Positions 37,727 through 47,348 of a DNA stretch of 64,000 nucleotides are shown in pieces (positions within the stretch are counted from its first letter, which is position 1; each line of letters starts with the position of its first letter). The stretch is from contig CP139918.1 of the NCBI GenBank assembly GCA_034423775.1, positions 3,558,412 through 3,622,411 on the forward strand, given 5' to 3'. The translations under genes and the position numbers were made by a program. Source of the DNA: Alphaproteobacteria bacterium US3C007. Lineage in GTDB: Bacteria > Pseudomonadota > Alphaproteobacteria > Rhodobacterales > Rhodobacteraceae. The notes below the pieces were generated by a model. The model was not told the DNA's origin. It did not search any database and worked only from the letters and a program-made list of their open reading frames with translations.

Positions 37727-39536
37727 TCACCCCTGTGAGCGCTCTTCGAGCATTAGCCAGTCTTCTTCAGCCTCAGAAAGGGCGTTTTGACGCTCGAGCA
37801 ATGCTTGCGTTGCCTTTTCAAACTTTAACGGCGCAGCCGAGTACAGATCAGGCTCTGATAGATACGTTTCAAGCTTTACAATCTCGGCCTCAAGGCGGGC
37901 GATCAAGTCTGGAAGACTTTTTAAGCGGTGTTTCTCGGTAAACGATAAAGAATTTTCATGATTTTTATCAACGTCTTGCGCTGTATCTTTCATCTTTCTT
38001 TTTTCAGCGATCTCGAGAGGCTCGGTTTGCGGCTTGCGCTGTGATTGATAATCCGACCAGCCCCCTGCATAAAGCGTTGCCTGGCCATCCCCTTCCAGCG
38101 CAACCGTCATATTGACCGTGCGATCCAAAAAATCGCGATCGTGACTGACCAGCAAGACGGTCCCGTCATAATCCGCCAAGAGCTCCTGCAGCAAATCCAA
38201 CGTTTCCACGTCCAAATCATTGGTCGGTTCATCCAACACCAAAAGATTGCTTTGCCGCGCCATGATTTTGGCCAAGAGCAAGCGGGCTTTTTCGCCCCCA
38301 GAAAGCGATTTCACGGGCGCGCGCGCGCGCTTCATCAAATAAAAACTCTTTGAGATATCCCACCACATGTTTGGGTTGACCGCGTACCAGAATTTGGTCG
38401 GCTTTTCCTGAGACGCGCATCTCTGGATCGCCGGTCAGACTGTCCCAAAGACTCATCTCAGGGTCTAACTGCGCGCGGGTTTGATCAAACACAGAGACCA
38501 GCAGATTGGTTCCCAAGACGACGCTGCCTTTATCGGCGGGTAATTCACCCAATAAAATTTTCAGAAGCGTTGTTTTTCCCACCCCATTAGGGCCAACAAA
38601 AGCAACACGATCACCCCGTTGAATTTTGATGGAAAAATCTTTGAACAGCTCTTGATCCCCGAAACGCTTGCCGATTGCTTCTGCTTCGATCACTTTGCGG
38701 CCCGATTTGCGCCCCGCCTCCAGTGCCATCGCCGCGCGATCCTGCCGTTTGATCATTGACGATCGCTCGCTGCGCAAATCTTGTAGGGCGCGCACCCTGC
38801 CCTGGTTGCGCTTACGCCGCGCGCTGATGCCCTCAACAGCCCAGCGCGCTTCCGATTTAATCTTCCGATCCAATTTATGGCGCTGGATGTCTTCTTCTTC
38901 CCACAATTTATCGCGCCAGGCCTCAAACCCAGAAAAGCCAACTTCATTGCGGCGCACCGCGCCACGGTCAATCCATAGGATTGCCCGCGTCAGACGCTCG
39001 AGAAACCGCCGGTCATGGCTGATCAGAACAAACGCCGCGCGGGTGCTGCGCAGCTCTTCTTCAAGCCATGAGATCGCCTCAATATCCAAATGGTTGGTCG
39101 GTTCATCGAGCAGCATCAATTCGGGCGCTTCTGCCATCAGCTTGGCCAGCGCTGCGCGTCGACGCTCGCCACCTGACGCCGTCGCTACCGGGCGGTCCGG
39201 TTGAAACTTAAGCCCCTCTGCGGCGCGCTCCACGCGATAATAATCACCCGGCTCCAAACCGCTCATCGCAAAATCGCCCAAAGTGTCAAACCCAGTCATT
39301 TGCGGATCTTGTTCCATATAGCCCACCGAGCTTGCCGGCGCCAAAACACGGTTGCCTCGATCGGCATCGACCAGACCGCTCATCACTTTCATCAAGGTCG
39401 ATTTTCCAGATCCATTGCGCCCCACAAGCGCCACACGGTCGCCCGGTTGAACGATCAGATCCATCCCGTCAAAAATCGGATTGCCCCCAAAGGTCAGGGA
39501 AATATCTTTTAACTGCAAAAGCGGAGTACGTGCCAT
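37727..39536 (-). pseudogene. ABC-F family ATPase (Uup-like) interrupted by a frameshift in a GC-repeat tract
   Basis: One complete two-cassette ABC-F protein (about 602 residues) is split over two frames. The first frame (38229-39536) encodes MARTPLLQLKDISLTFGG, Walker A GRNGSGKST, signature SGGERRR, Walker B LLDEPTNHLD, the linker and the second Walker A GPNGVGKTT. The second frame (37727-38368) holds the second signature LSGGEKARLL, LVLDEPTNDLD and the coiled C terminus. The switch falls in a (GC)7 run at 38317-38330. Eight units would join LFDEARARA to PVKSLSGGEK. ABC-F proteins act on the ribosome. Either a recent inactivation, a phase-variable tract, or a read error. Confidence 0.85.
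38317..38330. repeat. (GC)7 dinucleotide tract at the ABC-F frameshift
   Basis: Seven GC units inside the ABC-F coding sequence. With seven units the minus-strand frame runs into EIAFWGRK; with eight it stays in the ABC-F frame. The tract is thus a natural slippage site and the whole cause of the apparent frameshift. Confidence 0.8.
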
Positions 39537-39568
39537 AGCCCGCCAGCTATGCGGCTTACTCTAAAAGG

Positions 39569-40297
39569 TCAAGAGAGCGCCCGCAAAAGCCGTTTGCGCG
39601 CTGGCGGGATTCGGCCGACCTCAACCCCGGTAAATACATGGAGCGTGTTCATATGTTTATCTACAACAGCATGATCGCTGACCCAACCGCCCATTAACAA
39701 ATAGCTGCGCAGCAAAGGCGGCATATGACGCATCGCCAACCGAACATCAGGCTTTCGCCGCAAGCGCGCCGCAAATTCAAACACATTGGGCGCCTTCACC
39801 CGCGGCAACCACCGCTTTGGCGCCAGATGCTTGTCGCGCAGCATCGCAAACGCATCCAGATAGGCTTTCGTGTCAGTACCGCGAAACGACGTGCATCCAA
39901 ACAGAAAATCTACCTTTTGCGTATCAACAAACTGGGTTAACGCACCCCAAGCCACCCGCAGGATATCGGGGTCTTGATTTTGCGGATGGATGCAAAAACG
40001 CCCCATTTCAACCAGTTTTCCGTCAAAGCTTTGCAAAGCTGATAGCTCATAAAACTGCGCAGAATAGCTTTTTTCGATATCGCTGCCGCCATTTAGATGG
40101 AGCAGCCTGAAACAACATACAAGCGCACCTGTTGCAACCTCTTCGATCAGCATATGCGCGCAAATATCATCGAACCGGTCTTGATCAAGACCAGTTTCAG
40201 ATCGCAAATTAAACGCCAAACACCGCAACGCTTGTGCAGAGTGAACATCTTGAAGGTTTTCAGCAAGTCTGGCGGCATATTTAGCTTTTTTCAACAT
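39569..40297 (-). CDS. olsB: Ornithine N-alpha-acyltransferase-like GNAT protein
   Basis: This 242-residue protein of the OlsB/AHL-synthase-like GNAT group has features YAARLAENLQDVHSAQALRCLAFN, LVCCFRLL, YELSALQSFDGKLVEMGRFCIHP and FGCTSFRGTDTKAYL. OlsB transfers a 3-hydroxyacyl chain from ACP to ornithine, giving lyso-ornithine lipid, used by marine alphaproteobacteria in phosphate-poor water. The olsA acyltransferase, often adjacent, is not seen here. The assignment to ornithine is by family resemblance. Confidence 0.82.
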   Translation of the reverse strand: MLKKAKYAARLAENLQDVHSAQALRCLAFNLRSETGLDQDRFDDICAHMLIEEVATGALVCCFRLLHLNGGSDIEKSYSAQFYELSALQSFDGKLVEMGRFCIHPQNQDPDILRVAWGALTQFVDTQKVDFLFGCTSFRGTDTKAYLDAFAMLRDKHLAPKRWLPRVKAPNVFEFAARLRRKPDVRLAMRHMPPLLRSYLLMGGWVSDHAVVDKHMNTLHVFTGVEVGRIPPARKRLLRALS

Positions 40298-40405
40298 GAT
40301 AGCCCAGCCACATGCCTGACAAATCGTGGATCATTCGCGCGCGCGCAGCACAGCAAAAACCGCTCGGTCTCTGCCACAGTGCTGGCCTTTTCCTTGCAAT
40401 CGGGT

Positions 40406-40855
40406 TTATTCGTTGATGACCGAAGCGGCATCCGGGGATCCTATCGATAAAAGGATACGGCTGAACATCCCCTTCTCTTCCCTTGGAGGAAGCGTGACGC
40501 GCGGTTGCAACGCCACGATTTGACCATCCGACAAGCTGAATCGTTGGATGTTTTTCACCACATCATTTTTGTCAAAGCTGACCACCAAAATATTCCGTTC
40601 AATTTCTTCAGCGCCCCGTAAGCCTTTATTTTGCAATCGACTGCGCACATAAAAATATGCGTCTTGTTCGATCAAACCTTCTGTGGTGGGCAGCCCCAAT
40701 TGCTCTTCTACGCTGGCGCGCGTATCGACGCCGACCAAAACATCGGCCACTTGATCGGGTGCCGGCATGTAACCGTGATTGCGGATTTGTCCGGCGCAGG
40801 CGCTCAACGTCACCAAAACCAGTGCGGATATGATCTGAAACCCTGCCCTACGCAT
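40406..40855 (-). CDS. bamE: BamE/SmpA-OmlA lipoprotein
   Basis: This 149-residue lipoprotein has a signal peptide ending at lipobox LSAC (cysteine 20). The SmpA/OmlA fold follows: NHGYMPAPDQVADVLVGVDTRASVEEQLGLPTTEG, YFYVRSRLQNKG and RNILVVSFDKNDVVKNI. BamE is a small accessory of the BAM complex. It is divergent from yceD across 95 bases, the usual arrangement in this order. Confidence 0.93.
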   Translation of the reverse strand: MRRAGFQIISALVLVTLSACAGQIRNHGYMPAPDQVADVLVGVDTRASVEEQLGLPTTEGLIEQDAYFYVRSRLQNKGLRGAEEIERNILVVSFDKNDVVKNIQRFSLSDGQIVALQPRVTLPPREEKGMFSRILLSIGSPDAASVINE

Positions 40856-40950
40856 CGAATGATATCTCGCCTCTTGTTTCGCTGTGATTTGATCTTTATG
40901 CCCAAACCCTAGCGCAAGTAAATGTTTCTCTAAAGGATGTTGTTATAAAC

Positions 40951-41514
40951 ATGCCCGAATTCACTACACCAGACGCAATAATCCGCCGAAGCGAGCTGAA
41001 TGGTCAAAAACCGCAGGCTTTCGATCTACGCCCGAATGAAACGGATTGCGCGCTCATGGCTGCGACCTTATCGGTTAAAGGCCTCAAAAAACTACGGCTA
41101 ACGGGCACGCTCAGCGCAACCGGAGCGCTTGAATGGGTGCTTCAGGGCGCTCTAGGGGCAACCATACAGCAGGAATGTGTCGTGACGCTTGCCCCTGTGG
41201 TGACCCGTATCGATACAAAAGTTTTGCGCCATTTTGTTCCACAAGATCAACTTATACCCTTGGAAGAGAGCGAAGAGGCCGAACTGATCTCGAATCCTGA
41301 CGATTCGCTTGAGCCGCTGCCAGAAAGCTTTGAGCTGATGGAGATATTGCAAGAAGCCTTGGCTTTAGAGGTTCCGGAATACCCACGCGCTGCGGGCGCT
41401 GAATTAGGCAGCGTGAAAGCTGCCCCTGCCGGCACAACAGCCTTTCCAGAAGACCCTCCTAAACCTTTCGCGGGGCTGGCTGCCCTGCGTGCGAAAATGG
41501 ACAAAGAGCAATAA
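40951..41514 (+). CDS. yceD: YceD/DUF177 family protein
   Basis: This 187-residue protein is located before rpmF as in most proteobacteria. The family core is [36 protein letters not shown], where a single cysteine remains of the usual pair. An acidic middle follows, then [20 protein letters not shown] near the end. YceD is linked to 23S rRNA accumulation or processing in bacteria and chloroplasts. Cytosolic. It probably shares the transcript with rpmF-plsX-fabH. Confidence 0.9.
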   Translation: MPEFTTPDAIIRRSELNGQKPQAFDLRPNETDCALMAATLSVKGLKKLRLTGTLSATGALEWVLQGALGATIQQECVVTLAPVVTRIDTKVLRHFVPQDQLIPLEESEEAELISNPDDSLEPLPESFELMEILQEALALEVPEYPRAAGAELGSVKAAPAGTTAFPEDPPKPFAGLAALRAKMDKEQ

Positions 41515-41668
41515 TTATGGATATCCAAGCCGGATAAACTGCGAATTAGCCGGGTTTTTTGTCGATAGTTGCAAAAAGAAGGTTGTAACGCACCCACAAT
41601 TAGATGTATGCGCGGCGGATAATTTTACACTAACGCGGGACTGGGTTCCGAGCAAACGAGGTTCAGGC

Positions 41669-41875
41669 ATGGCCGTCCAACAGAATAAAGTATCCAAATC
41701 GCGCCGGAACAATCGTCGCGCCCATGACGCCCTTTCTGCGGCCAATCCAAATGAGTGCCCAAATTGCGGCGAACTCAAGCGGCCGCATCACGTCTGCGCA
41801 TCATGCGGGCATTACGCAGAGCGTGAAGTCATTGCTCTGGTAGATGAGATCGATCTGGACGAAGACGCGGCCTAA
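41669..41875 (+). CDS. rpmF: 50S ribosomal protein L32
   Basis: This 68-residue protein has the L32 start [20 protein letters not shown] and a zinc ribbon with C30, C33, C43 and C46 (CPNCG and CASCG), so it is the zinc-binding form. The start is the internal ATG with GAGG about 8 bases upstream; the frame is open well before. It is followed 20 bases later by plsX, the classical rpmF-plsX-fabH order. Confidence 0.97.
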   Translation: MAVQQNKVSKSRRNNRRAHDALSAANPNECPNCGELKRPHHVCASCGHYAEREVIALVDEIDLDEDAA

Positions 41876-41895
41876 ACGGCCGAAGGCGGGCGCAA

Positions 41896-42993
41896 ATGAC
41901 CACTTCGATTGAAAATACGAAGGGGGCGGCCGACAAAATTGTACTCAGCATTGATGCGATGGGGGGCGATCGAGGCCCTGCCGCGGTTGTGGCAGGCGTT
42001 GCCCGAGCCGCAAAACAGAATGCGCATCTGCATTTCATCATTCACGGCAAGAAATCGGTGCTGGACCTGCAAGTAGCCAAGCGCCGGGCTCTGTGGGGCC
42101 GCGTTGACATACGCGACACCAGCGATGTTGTCTCAATGGATGATAAACCTAGCCAGGTATTAAGGTCGGGAAAAAATACCTCGATGTGGTCTGCCATCGA
42201 TTCGGTGCGCAACGGCGAAGCAGAGGTCTGCGTTTCCTGTGGCAATACCGGTGCGTTAATGGCGCTCAGCGTGATCCGTTTGCGCAAGTTGCCAGGCGTG
42301 AACCGCCCCGCGATCGCGATCCTATGGCCGTCCAACAACCCGCAAGGATTTAACGTTATGCTGGATGTTGGCGCCGATATCCGGGCCGATGCTCGGGATC
42401 TTTTGCAATACGCGCTTATGGGCGCCTCTTACGCCCGCACCGGTTTGGCTCTCGCGCGCCCGCGCGTTGGCCTTTTAAACGTTGGTACCGAAGATAATAA
42501 AGGCCGCCCAGAGCTGCGCGAAGCGCATGCGCTGATCAGCCGAAATGCCGAGGATCACGATTTTAGCTTCGTGGGTTTTGTCGAAGGCGGTGATATTCCT
42601 GGCATCAAAGCGGATGTGATTATAACCGACGGGTTCACCGGCAATGTCGCCTTAAAAACCGGCGAAGGCACGGCCAGCCTGATCGGTTTACTGCTGCGCG
42701 AGGCGTTTAAGTTTTCGCCCCTATCTCGGTTGGCCCAAATATTGGCCATCACCTCACTGCAACGGCTGCGAAAACGCATTGATCCAAGACAGGTAAATGG
42801 CGGCGTGTTTCTTGGTCTGAACGGTACGGTTGTAAAATCGCATGGATCCGCAGATGCGCTGGGGATATCTGCCGCTGTGAAACTGGCTGTAGATCTCGCG
42901 CAATCGCAGTTTTCTCAAAATCTGGCCGCGCGGCTTGCATCTGTTGACACAATACCCCACGATGTCCCAACCACAGAGCAAGAAACGGAATAA
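41896..42993 (+). CDS. plsX: Phosphate acyltransferase PlsX
   Basis: This 365-residue enzyme makes acyl-phosphate from acyl-ACP for phospholipid synthesis. Its motifs are LSIDAMGGDRGPAAVVAGV, VSCGNTGALMALSVIRLR, IMLD-like NVMLDVGADIRADA and LLNVGTEDNKGRPELREA, followed by DVIITDGFTGNVALKTGEG. Peripheral membrane, cytosolic side. Two bases separate it from fabH. Confidence 0.97.
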   Translation: MTTSIENTKGAADKIVLSIDAMGGDRGPAAVVAGVARAAKQNAHLHFIIHGKKSVLDLQVAKRRALWGRVDIRDTSDVVSMDDKPSQVLRSGKNTSMWSAIDSVRNGEAEVCVSCGNTGALMALSVIRLRKLPGVNRPAIAILWPSNNPQGFNVMLDVGADIRADARDLLQYALMGASYARTGLALARPRVGLLNVGTEDNKGRPELREAHALISRNAEDHDFSFVGFVEGGDIPGIKADVIITDGFTGNVALKTGEGTASLIGLLLREAFKFSPLSRLAQILAITSLQRLRKRIDPRQVNGGVFLGLNGTVVKSHGSADALGISAAVKLAVDLAQSQFSQNLAARLASVDTIPHDVPTTEQETE

Positions 42994-42995
42994 GA

Positions 42996-43967
42996 ATGAC
43001 AGTAAGAGCCGTTGTGCGGGGCGTTGGCCATTACCTGCCCGAAAGAGTGGTGCCGAACTCAGAATTTGAAGCGCAATTGGACACCAGCGACGCCTGGATA
43101 CAAGCGCGCTCTGGGATCAAACAGCGGCATTTCGTGGCAGATGGACAAACCACATCTGATATGGCGATTGCAGCCGCCAAAGCCGCCCTTAAAGACAGCG
43201 ATTTGCAAAGCAATGATATCGACGCGGTAATCGTGGCAACTTCAACCGCAGACCTTACCTTTCCTTCCGTGGCAACCATGGTGCAAGCAGGTCTCGGAAT
43301 GAAAACCGGCTTTGCCTATGATGTGCAGGCGGTATGCGCCGGATTTATCTATGCATTGGCAAATGCCAATGCGCAAATCATCGCCGGGCAGGCCAAACGC
43401 ATCTTGGTGATTGGCGCCGAAAGTTTCAGCAAATTAATGGATTGGACGGATCGCGGCACATGCGTCTTATTTGGCGATGGCGCAGGCGCGTTGGTTCTTG
43501 AGGCCGAAGACGGCAGGGGCGATAAAGGCGATCGCGGAGTGCTTGCTGTTGATTTGAACTCTGATGGCGCTTACCGCGATATTCTGTACGTTGATGGCGG
43601 TGTTTCGCATCAAACGACCGGACATTTGAGAATGCATGGCAAAGAAGTGTTCCGACACGCTGTGGAAAAGCTGGCCCAAACCGCCGAAGCGGCCATGAAA
43701 AAAGCCCAGCTTATTGCCGATGAGATCGACTGGGTTGTTCCACATCAGGCCAACATTCGCATTATCCAAGGGACTGCTAAGAAAATGGGGATCGACCCCG
43801 AGCGCGTTGTGACAACCGTTCAAGACCATGGCAATACTTCTGCAGCATCGATTCCCCTGGCGCTCTCGGTTGCCAAAGAACGCGGTCAAATCAAAAAGAA
43901 TGATGTGATCGTCACCGAAGCCATCGGAGGTGGACTGGCTTGGGGTGCGGTCGCCTTAAGGTGGTAG
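42996..43967 (+). CDS. fabH: 3-oxoacyl-ACP synthase III
   Basis: FabH (323 residues) starts type II fatty acid synthesis by condensing acetyl-CoA with malonyl-ACP. The catalytic cysteine is in VQAVCAGFIYAL, the histidine in WVVPHQANIRI, and the asparagine in DHGNTSAASIPLAL. Normal length. It closes the yceD-rpmF-plsX-fabH run. Confidence 0.97.
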   Translation: MTVRAVVRGVGHYLPERVVPNSEFEAQLDTSDAWIQARSGIKQRHFVADGQTTSDMAIAAAKAALKDSDLQSNDIDAVIVATSTADLTFPSVATMVQAGLGMKTGFAYDVQAVCAGFIYALANANAQIIAGQAKRILVIGAESFSKLMDWTDRGTCVLFGDGAGALVLEAEDGRGDKGDRGVLAVDLNSDGAYRDILYVDGGVSHQTTGHLRMHGKEVFRHAVEKLAQTAEAAMKKAQLIADEIDWVVPHQANIRIIQGTAKKMGIDPERVVTTVQDHGNTSAASIPLALSVAKERGQIKKNDVIVTEAIGGGLAWGAVALRW

Positions 43968-44086
43968 AGTTGAGCACCCGAGCCCCAAAACGTTAAAAAA
44001 CCACGTAAATCGGTGATCTGTTGAAGCTGTGATATTGACTCGCAAATTCACTCGCCTTTACACTCACGTAAAAACTGGGAGCGACA

Positions 44087-44389
44087 ATGAGCGATAAAAC
44101 ATTGACCAGAATGGATCTGAGCGAAGCTGTTTTTAAAGAAGTGGGCCTGTCCAGAAATGAAAGCGCTGAGCTTGTAGAAAGCTTGCTCAACCACATGTCC
44201 GACGCTTTGACAAAAGGCGAACAGGTCAAAATCTCATCTTTTGGAACGTTCAGCGTGCGCGATAAAACCGCGCGGGTTGGGCGCAACCCGAAAACCGGGG
44301 AGGAAGTTCCGATAACACCAAGGCGCGTGCTCACGTTCCGTCCGTCGCATCTGATGAAAGAAAAAGTCGCATTGGGAAATAAAAGTTAA
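44087..44389 (+). CDS. ihfA: Integration host factor subunit alpha
   Basis: This 100-residue DNA-bending protein has [26 protein letters not shown] at the N terminus and [37 protein letters not shown] with the DNA-intercalating arm. IhfA pairs with IhfB (not here). GGGAG lies 6 bases before the ATG. The following merR gene starts 14 bases later. Confidence 0.97.
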   Translation: MSDKTLTRMDLSEAVFKEVGLSRNESAELVESLLNHMSDALTKGEQVKISSFGTFSVRDKTARVGRNPKTGEEVPITPRRVLTFRPSHLMKEKVALGNKS

Positions 44390-44403
44390 GGCGGCGCTGG
44401 GCA

Positions 44404-45165
44404 ATGGAAAAAACCGCCGAAGCGTTCAGGACGATTAGCGAAGTTGCGGATTGGCTTGAAGTACCCACGCATGTATTGCGGTTTTGGGAAAGCCAGTTCA
44501 GTCAAATCAAACCCGTGAAACGCGCAGGCGGGCGCCGGTATTATCGCCCCAAAGATATGCTGCTGATCGGCGGCATAAAAAAACTACTACATGAAGATGG
44601 CGAAAGCATCAAAGCAGCAAAAAAAATTCTGAACAAACGCGGGGTGAAATATGTTGCCGCATTATCTGAGACCCCTAGTTTTATGAAAGATCGAAACGAT
44701 CAGGCGGCTGCCCGTCCAAGTGATGACGCGCCCAATATTGCCGCGATTGAAGATGTGAACGTCTCTGCCGAACGTTTGATCGATACCAGCACAAAAGTGA
44801 TCCCATTGCCCTTGCCAAAAACTGAGCCCTCGCCAGAAATCGAGCCTTCGCCGCTATCCCCACCGCAAAAGAAATCTGTGGGGCGCAAAACGCCCCCCTT
44901 CCCCAGCGGCGATGCGAGACAGGCTTCGCTTTTCGATGATTATGAACCAAGCTCAAACTTTTGGGCGGATACAGAAGCTGACAATCCACCGAGATCTGAG
45001 CCAGTGACAGCGCCGTTTAATATCGCACCCAATTTTGGCGCTATAAAACATCACATCCGGCAGATGCCCCCTTTAAGCAAAACGCAAAAAACAGATTTAG
45101 CGCCATTGATGCAGCGCATGGCGGCGATATGGGGCAGCTATAGTAAAAGGCACAACACCCCTTAA
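44404..45165 (+). CDS. MerR-family regulator linked to ihfA
   Basis: This 253-residue protein has an N-terminal MerR-like winged helix ([25 protein letters not shown], then [21 protein letters not shown]). A long low-complexity tail with no metal-binding cysteines follows and ends in a short helix ([12 protein letters not shown]). It is conserved next to ihfA in alphaproteobacteria. Its target genes are unknown. The long proline- and serine-rich tail replaces the sensor domain of classical MerR proteins. Confidence 0.92.
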   Translation: MEKTAEAFRTISEVADWLEVPTHVLRFWESQFSQIKPVKRAGGRRYYRPKDMLLIGGIKKLLHEDGESIKAAKKILNKRGVKYVAALSETPSFMKDRNDQAAARPSDDAPNIAAIEDVNVSAERLIDTSTKVIPLPLPKTEPSPEIEPSPLSPPQKKSVGRKTPPFPSGDARQASLFDDYEPSSNFWADTEADNPPRSEPVTAPFNIAPNFGAIKHHIRQMPPLSKTQKTDLAPLMQRMAAIWGSYSKRHNTP

Positions 45166-45221
45166 ATCTCGTCTTTTTCGCTTGCCCTGCCGAAGAAAAT
45201 CACTAAGAAGAACGGTATTGG

Positions 45222-45298
45222 CGGGCTATGGCGCAGTCTGGTAGCGCGTCCGTCTGGGGGACGGAAGGTCGCAGGTTCAAGTCCTGCTAGCCCGACCA
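45222..45298 (+). tRNA. tRNA-Pro (anticodon GGG)
   Basis: A complete 77-base cloverleaf includes encoded CCA. The acceptor stem is CGGGCTA/TAGCCCG, and the anticodon stem TCCGT/ACGGA encloses CTGGGGG with anticodon GGG at 45256-45258. The T-arm is GCAGG/CCTGC with TTCAAGT. It marks the right end of host backbone before the AT-rich island. Confidence 0.97.
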
Positions 45299-46340
45299 AA
45301 TTCAAAAAATAAAGCAATTTTAGAACGCATATTGCTCTTAACGGGAGTAAGCGAGCCTAGGTATTTCATCTGACCTATCGAAAACCGTCAGAACTTTGCA
45401 AAATTTCGCATGTCTCAATCCAGAGCGTAAATTATGCCGTTAAGGCGCATTGCGCGCCTTAGAACAAAATGTGGTTTACTGTTAAAAGGGCCCGGTTTGT
45501 GATTTTTCAGCGGTTAAGCTCGAGGTGAAAGGATATGTATTTTAATCATAAGCAGGCCGTCTTAGTCGCAGCCCTAAACTTCTTAAACTTGTAAGCGCCG
45601 CTATCAAAAATGCATTTTACTAAGACGCATCTGTGAAAATAAATCGCATATGTGAGGCGTACAGAGGTTCAGCCTCTGTGAGCTTTGGCTGGTGCTCAAT
45701 GCAAACACATTGTGGCCAAAAAGATCAGCTTGACCCGCTCTAAAATGGCATCAAACCCGCGTCATCTTAGTAATCTGCGTAGACCTCACCTAAGCCTTCG
45801 AACAACACAAAATTATAATAATGGTTCAAAAGATCGGCGGCGGCGCGCGCTGAGAACGAGTAATCTCCTGCCCGGTTTACCCTTTTAGCAAATTTTGGTC
45901 ACTGATCTGTTCAACAGCCTGTTAAGGAAATTGCTATGGCCGCGTTATTTACAAAAATGTCGTCCGTAATTTTTGCAGTAAAAGATAACTGGAGCCTGGA
46001 AGCTTTTGGGCATTCGTGAAGAGGAGGCCGATTTCGTCTGTAGGTTTTCACAAATGCCGAGATATAAAAACCGGCCGCAATAAAAAACGCTAAAGAAGTA
46101 CTTATTTAATTTCAGATACCTAAATCAATTCCTGCATATGGTGTCACACGGTGAGGACAGCCTGTCAACACATGATCCAACCATAATGACATGCCAATGT
46201 GGACCAAATGTGTGACAAAAGATGTTCAAGAGGTGGGACGATAGAAGACCCTTCAATGTCGCGATTTCGTAAAACTCACTCCAAATGGTAAGCAGCCTGT
46301 TTCGCTACAATAAGTGGTTACCACAAAGGGGGTACGCATA
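45299..46340. other. Non-coding stretch at the left of the island
   Basis: About 1 kb without a convincing gene. It is lower in GC than the backbone, and stops are frequent in all frames. A 7-bp hairpin (ACAGAGG/CCTCTGT, 45661-45679) is present without a T-tract. A short plus frame near 45.7-45.9 kb shows no ribosome-binding site and is rejected. Confidence 0.6.
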
Positions 46341-46362
46341 CGCCACACCCCCTCTATGCCCG

Positions 46363-46398
46363 TTATATATCCTTGAGCTTTGACAGTGAGGTGAGCTG
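46363..46398. repeat. Island repeat A, copy 1
   Basis: TTATATAT, 7 bases, CTTTGACAGTGAGG, one base, GAGCTG. Matches the copy at 48640-48675 at 32 of 36 positions with identical spacing. Flanking bases on both sides are also similar. It lies about 45 bases beyond the stop of the minus-strand gene 46445-47074. Confidence 0.75.
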
Positions 46399-46444
46399 GG
46401 GGTGTGTTAACCATTTGTACAGTAAGTGCTTAACCTAGGTTTTT

Positions 46445-47074
46445 TTAAAGAATACCGGCAATTTTCACTATCGATCTCATATCAACATCAATACCTGCAG
46501 AAAGTTTGGCAAAGGCCTGATTGGTTGCAAGCTCAGTGTATGTTGCTTCAATTGCAGCCATTGAAGGATATGTGACGCCCAGTAGATAAGTCCCAATATC
46601 GTTTCCTGTCACGGTATGCCCAAACCTAAATGTTTGAGCCCCATGGTCTTTAAACGTTGAAGTGGTGGACGATAATAAGTTTATCAACTCGGCCTCATTT
46701 AAAGTCTTTGGCCTTGCCCGAGTAAGAACTAAATAATTTGGCATTGGTGATAGCGTAGGTTCAAAAGGTATTGCTTTGCTCTGCATAACATTGCGAACAA
46801 AGGGTTTTGTTGCATGATCCTTAATCATGCTCCCATACGGTTTTGAGTTTGGAATGGCTTTCATAACATTCTCAAACCCTGCTAGGCTTTCAAAGAATTG
46901 AATAAATATTAAGGCATTTGGATGCTTGCCACTTAGAACGCTGCCGTATGTAATACGCATGGCGCCATTGTCTTTGCATTCTTGGGCGAAATCACCCATT
47001 GCACCCATTAAGCCTGCTCTATCGTTGGTGTCGCTTGTCGCTCCGGTTATCACAATAAAATTTGGTTCACTCAT
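46445..47074 (-). CDS. Protein with two tandem ferredoxin-fold (ABM/EthD-like) units
   Basis: This 209-residue protein starts at an ATG with GGAGGA upstream; the frame is open 30 bases higher. It contains two similar ~85-residue halves. The first is NFIVITGATSDTNDR... with YGSVLSGKHPNALIFIQFF; the second is NYLVLTRARPKTLNE... with FGHTVTGNDIGTYLLGVTY. This pattern is typical of dimeric alpha+beta barrel proteins fused in tandem. No signal peptide. Function unknown. It is divergent from the sugar dehydrogenase gene across 274 bases containing an inverted-repeat operator. Confidence 0.78.
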   Translation of the reverse strand: MSEPNFIVITGATSDTNDRAGLMGAMGDFAQECKDNGAMRITYGSVLSGKHPNALIFIQFFESLAGFENVMKAIPNSKPYGSMIKDHATKPFVRNVMQSKAIPFEPTLSPMPNYLVLTRARPKTLNEAELINLLSSTTSTFKDHGAQTFRFGHTVTGNDIGTYLLGVTYPSMAAIEATYTELATNQAFAKLSAGIDVDMRSIVKIAGIL

Positions 47075-47099
47075 AACGTTTCCTCCCTTTTTGTGTATG

Positions 47100-47127
47100 G
47101 TCACTTTGTGACACTTTGGGTCACAAA
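47100..47127. promoter_or_regulatory. Inverted-repeat operator in the divergent promoter region
   Basis: TTTGTGAC (47105-47112) and GTCACAAA (47120-47127) form a perfect 8-bp inverted repeat with a 7-base spacer. A further GTCAC at 47100-47104 gives three half-sites in a row. It is just upstream of the ribosome-binding site of 46445-47074. It resembles a CRP/FNR-type half-site but with wrong spacing. Confidence 0.5.
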
Positions 47128-47348
47128 ATTCTACATCACTAGGCTAGACCTCAAAGTCATTTCATCAAAGTTAAATAAATGAGACCGACAAAACTCTTCA
47201 AATCGCCTTTTTTAAACGAAGCATAATAAAAATATTAATCAATAGGGATTTTCATTTGAGTTTCATATTAATTCTTTTTGGATTTAGGGTTGATCGTAAA
47301 AGCATCTAAGTTTCAAATTAAAGTAGATATATTGAAATTGGAGTACAA

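Noticed and set aside
45685..45888. 67-residue arginine-rich frame in the island
   Set aside because: No ribosome-binding site and low-complexity basic composition; surrounding sequence is non-coding.
47107..47125. Canonical CRP site
   Set aside because: TGTGA and TCACA are 9 bases apart rather than 6; reported only as an inverted-repeat operator.
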